From contig CAVZGE010000006.1 in NCBI GenBank assembly GCA_963774745.1, positions 1 through 64,000 of the forward strand: a stretch of DNA of 64,000 bases, written 5' to 3'. Shown here one piece after another: positions 62,389 through 64,000 of this stretch. How positions within the stretch are numbered: the stretch's first letter is position 1; each line of letters begins with the position of its first letter. The notes under the pieces were generated by a model, which was not told where the DNA came from, searched no databases, and saw only the letters and a list, made by a program, of their open reading frames with translations. Made by a program: the position numbers and the translations under genes. Origin of the DNA: Prado023 sp963774745 (GTDB lineage Bacteria; Actinomycetota; Actinomycetes; S36-B12; CAIYMF01).

Positions 62389-62916
62389 GTGCTCGGGGCC
62401 GGTGCCCTGCTCGCTGCCGCGTGCAGTGGGCAGGGCGCGGCGACCGACCCGGACGGATCCAGCAGCGCTGCTGCGGCCGAGGCGACCCCATCCGGCACCC
62501 TCACAGCCGGGACGTCAGCGACCCCACCCACCTCCGATCAAGGAGCACCGATGGACATCCGCATCTCCACAGCCGGCGTCGAGTTGCGCGGCACCCTCGA
62601 CGACACGGCCACCGCCGGCGACTTCGCCGCCCTGCTCCCGCTGACCCTCACATTGGACGACTTCGCCGGCGCGGAGAAGGTCGCCGGCCTGCCCCGCCGC
62701 CTCGACACGACCGGTGCCCCGCCCGCCCACACCGGCCGGCCCGGGGACATCACCTACTACGCCCCCTGGGGAAACCTCGCCCTGTTCTACGGCAACGGGC
62801 CCGACGCACCAGGGCTCATCCGCCTCGGCCGCCTCGAGCCCGGGGCCGCCGAGGAGCTGGCCAACCTCAACGGCACGGTGACCATCGCCCTGGACACCAC
62901 ACCGGGCAGCAACTGA
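62389..62916 (+). CDS. Cyclophilin-like-fold lipoprotein
   Basis: The reading from GTG 62389 gives 175 residues with a lipobox (GAGALLAAACSGQG) and the cyclophilin-like domain (MDIRISTAGVELRGTLDDTA; AALLPLTLTLDDFAGAEKVA; GDITYYAPWGNLALFYGNGP). The signal peptide is short from this start; just upstream the same frame reads RPPLLAVLGAG, and an ATG at 62324 is two bases out of frame, so an indel near 62330-62370 may have cut off the true start. Function is unknown; this family recurs in operons with cupins and alcohol dehydrogenases. Confidence 0.78.
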   Translation: MLGAGALLAAACSGQGAATDPDGSSSAAAAEATPSGTLTAGTSATPPTSDQGAPMDIRISTAGVELRGTLDDTATAGDFAALLPLTLTLDDFAGAEKVAGLPRRLDTTGAPPAHTGRPGDITYYAPWGNLALFYGNGPDAPGLIRLGRLEPGAAEELANLNGTVTIALDTTPGSN

Positions 62917-62962
62917 GCCGCGACCCGAACTCGGACCAACCCTTCACTGCGAGGAGATGCCC

Positions 62963-63529
62963 ATGACCGAGTGGACTGCCGACGAACTGGCGGCAATCGC
63001 CGGCGCCGATGATCTGCACATCGCCCCTCTGCGCCCCGACGGGGTCACGTTCGGCACGCCGACGTGGATCTGGTCGGTGGCCGTTGACGGCGGGCTGTAT
63101 GCCCGGGCGTACAACGGGGTGCAGTCGCGCTGGTACCAGGCGGCACTGACGCAGGGCGCGGGACGGATCACGGCAGCCGGGCTCACCCGACAGGTGCGCT
63201 TCGAATCGGTGACCGGCCCGGTCAACGACCACATCGACGCCGCCTTGCACGCCAAGTACGCAGCCAGCCCCTACCTGCCGGCCATGATCGCGACCCGCAC
63301 CCGCGCCGCCACCATCCGCATCGGGCCGCAGAGCCCCAATCAGGCGCCGGGGGACCCGTTCGACAGCCAGTTGCCGGCGATCCCGAGGATTCGTCCGCCA
63401 CGCTGGACCCCTGAACCCGTCTCGCGAGCCGGCCGAACCGACCCGCGAGCAGAGCGTCCGGCTTACCAGGACCTCGAACTCGAGGACCGAACCGTGAGGA
63501 GTCCCGATGGACCGCATCCAGCGAAGTGA
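62963..63529 (+). CDS. DUF2255-family protein with C-terminal extension
   Basis: This 188-residue reading from ATG 62963 has GAGGAG 6 nt upstream. Residues 1-115 match DUF2255 (TFGTPTWIWSVAVDGGLYAR; VRFESVTGPVNDHIDAALHA; ATRTRAATIRIGPQ), where the domain usually ends. The remaining 70 or so residues are Pro/Arg-rich and unlike the family, overlapping the next gene by 24 bp; an indel near 63330 that removed the normal stop could explain this. Members are small soluble proteins of unknown activity. Confidence 0.75.
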   Translation: MTEWTADELAAIAGADDLHIAPLRPDGVTFGTPTWIWSVAVDGGLYARAYNGVQSRWYQAALTQGAGRITAAGLTRQVRFESVTGPVNDHIDAALHAKYAASPYLPAMIATRTRAATIRIGPQSPNQAPGDPFDSQLPAIPRIRPPRWTPEPVSRAGRTDPRAERPAYQDLELEDRTVRSPDGPHPAK

Positions 63530-64000
63530 GCAGACCTACGCCCGACTGTTCGGCCCGCGGGACACCACCGCACCGGACCTGGATCCCGAGCTCGGGGCGA
63601 TCCTGCGCCGGCTGATCTTCGGGGAGGTGTTCCACGCCGGGGACCTCGACGAGCGGACCCGCGAGCTCATCACAGTCACCGTGCTGACCACGATGCAGAC
63701 CCTGCCCCAGCTGCAGGCCCACACCGGGGCTGCCCTGAACGTCGGGGTCACCCCGGTGGAGTTGCGGGAGGCGGTGTACCAGTGCGCGCCGTTCATCGGG
63801 TTCCCCAAGACCCTGAACGCCGTCGCGGTGATCAACGAGGTGTTCACCGACCGGGGCATCGACCTGCCGCTTCCCGACCGGGGCACCACGACCGAGCAGG
63901 ACCGGTTCGAGGCCGGCCGGGCGATCCAGATCCCGATCTACGGCGACGAGATCGCCGACAGTGTCGCCGGGTTGCCCGAGCCGTTCCGCGAGGCCGTGCC
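63506..64000 (+). CDS. Carboxymuconolactone decarboxylase-family protein (partial)
   Basis: The reading begins ATG 63506, with GAGGAG 5 nt upstream, and runs open to the window edge (165 codons). The CMD domain is clear: LDERTRELITVTVLTTMQTL, AALNVGVTPVELREAVYQCA, IGFPKTLNAVAVINEVF. There is no AhpD-type CxxC in the visible part. The visible end (QIPIYGDEIADSVAGLPEPF) begins a second CMD repeat, so the full protein is probably a two-domain form of about 250 residues. It ends the visible part of the operon. Confidence 0.88.

Overview
The window is very GC-rich DNA from an actinobacterium. Pointers are NarL/LuxR-type two-component systems with HisKA_3 kinases, a BTAD/WD40 regulator, DUF2510 domains, an XRE-MmyB regulator, many GTG starts and several leaderless-looking promoters. 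I cannot name a genus. No rRNA, tRNA or CRISPR array was seen.

Layout. 1-4.6 kb is decayed: a frameshifted aldehyde dehydrogenase and a group II intron whose reverse transcriptase is broken but whose RNA domains V/VI are recognisable. 4.6-11 kb holds two NarL-type kinase/regulator pairs flanking two small membrane proteins. 11.4-12.1 kb is a HigBA-like toxin-antitoxin pair. 12.5-16.7 kb is a methionine gamma-lyase cluster (mdeB-mdeA with a divergent Lrp-type mdeR). 16.9-18.3 kb is a lactonase-like metallo-beta-lactamase with a MarR regulator. 18.56-20.06 kb is an IS110-family element that interrupts a repeat. 20-30 kb holds a YdeI-like protein, a third NarL-type pair, an OmpR-type pair and several exported proteins. 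29.6-31 kb has two small loci under CsoR/CstR-like palindromes. 31.7-38.1 kb has a secreted vanadium-haloperoxidase-like protein divergent from a 1661-residue BTAD/STAND/WD40 regulator. 38.9-41 kb is a secreted beta-helix protein.

41.4-47.5 kb is the most unusual signalling block. One kinase has lost its phospho-acceptor His but keeps its ATPase; a second keeps the His but has lost its ATPase motifs. Between them lie an orphan TRAP-type binding lipoprotein and a secreted barrel protein, and a single response regulator follows. 47.8-57.2 kb is a TetR-headed module: CoA-disulfide reductase-rhodanese, P-type ATPase, LURP-one-like proteins, a SHOCT membrane protein and a FUSC-like membrane protein. 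The same GTTAC-N5-GTAAC palindrome occurs at the tetR divergent promoter and again before a second LURP-one-like gene. 57.5-64 kb has a broken pentapeptide gene, an unrecognised lower-GC Rossmann protein, and an XRE-MmyB regulator divergent from a cupin / alcohol dehydrogenase / cyclophilin-like lipoprotein / DUF2255 / carboxymuconolactone decarboxylase operon that runs off the end.

A family of about 100-250 bp interspersed repeats, nine recognisable copies all in the same orientation, occupies most long intergenic gaps. It is the main structure here not explained by genes. Several loci carry frameshifts; whether these are real decay or assembly indels cannot be decided from the sequence alone.
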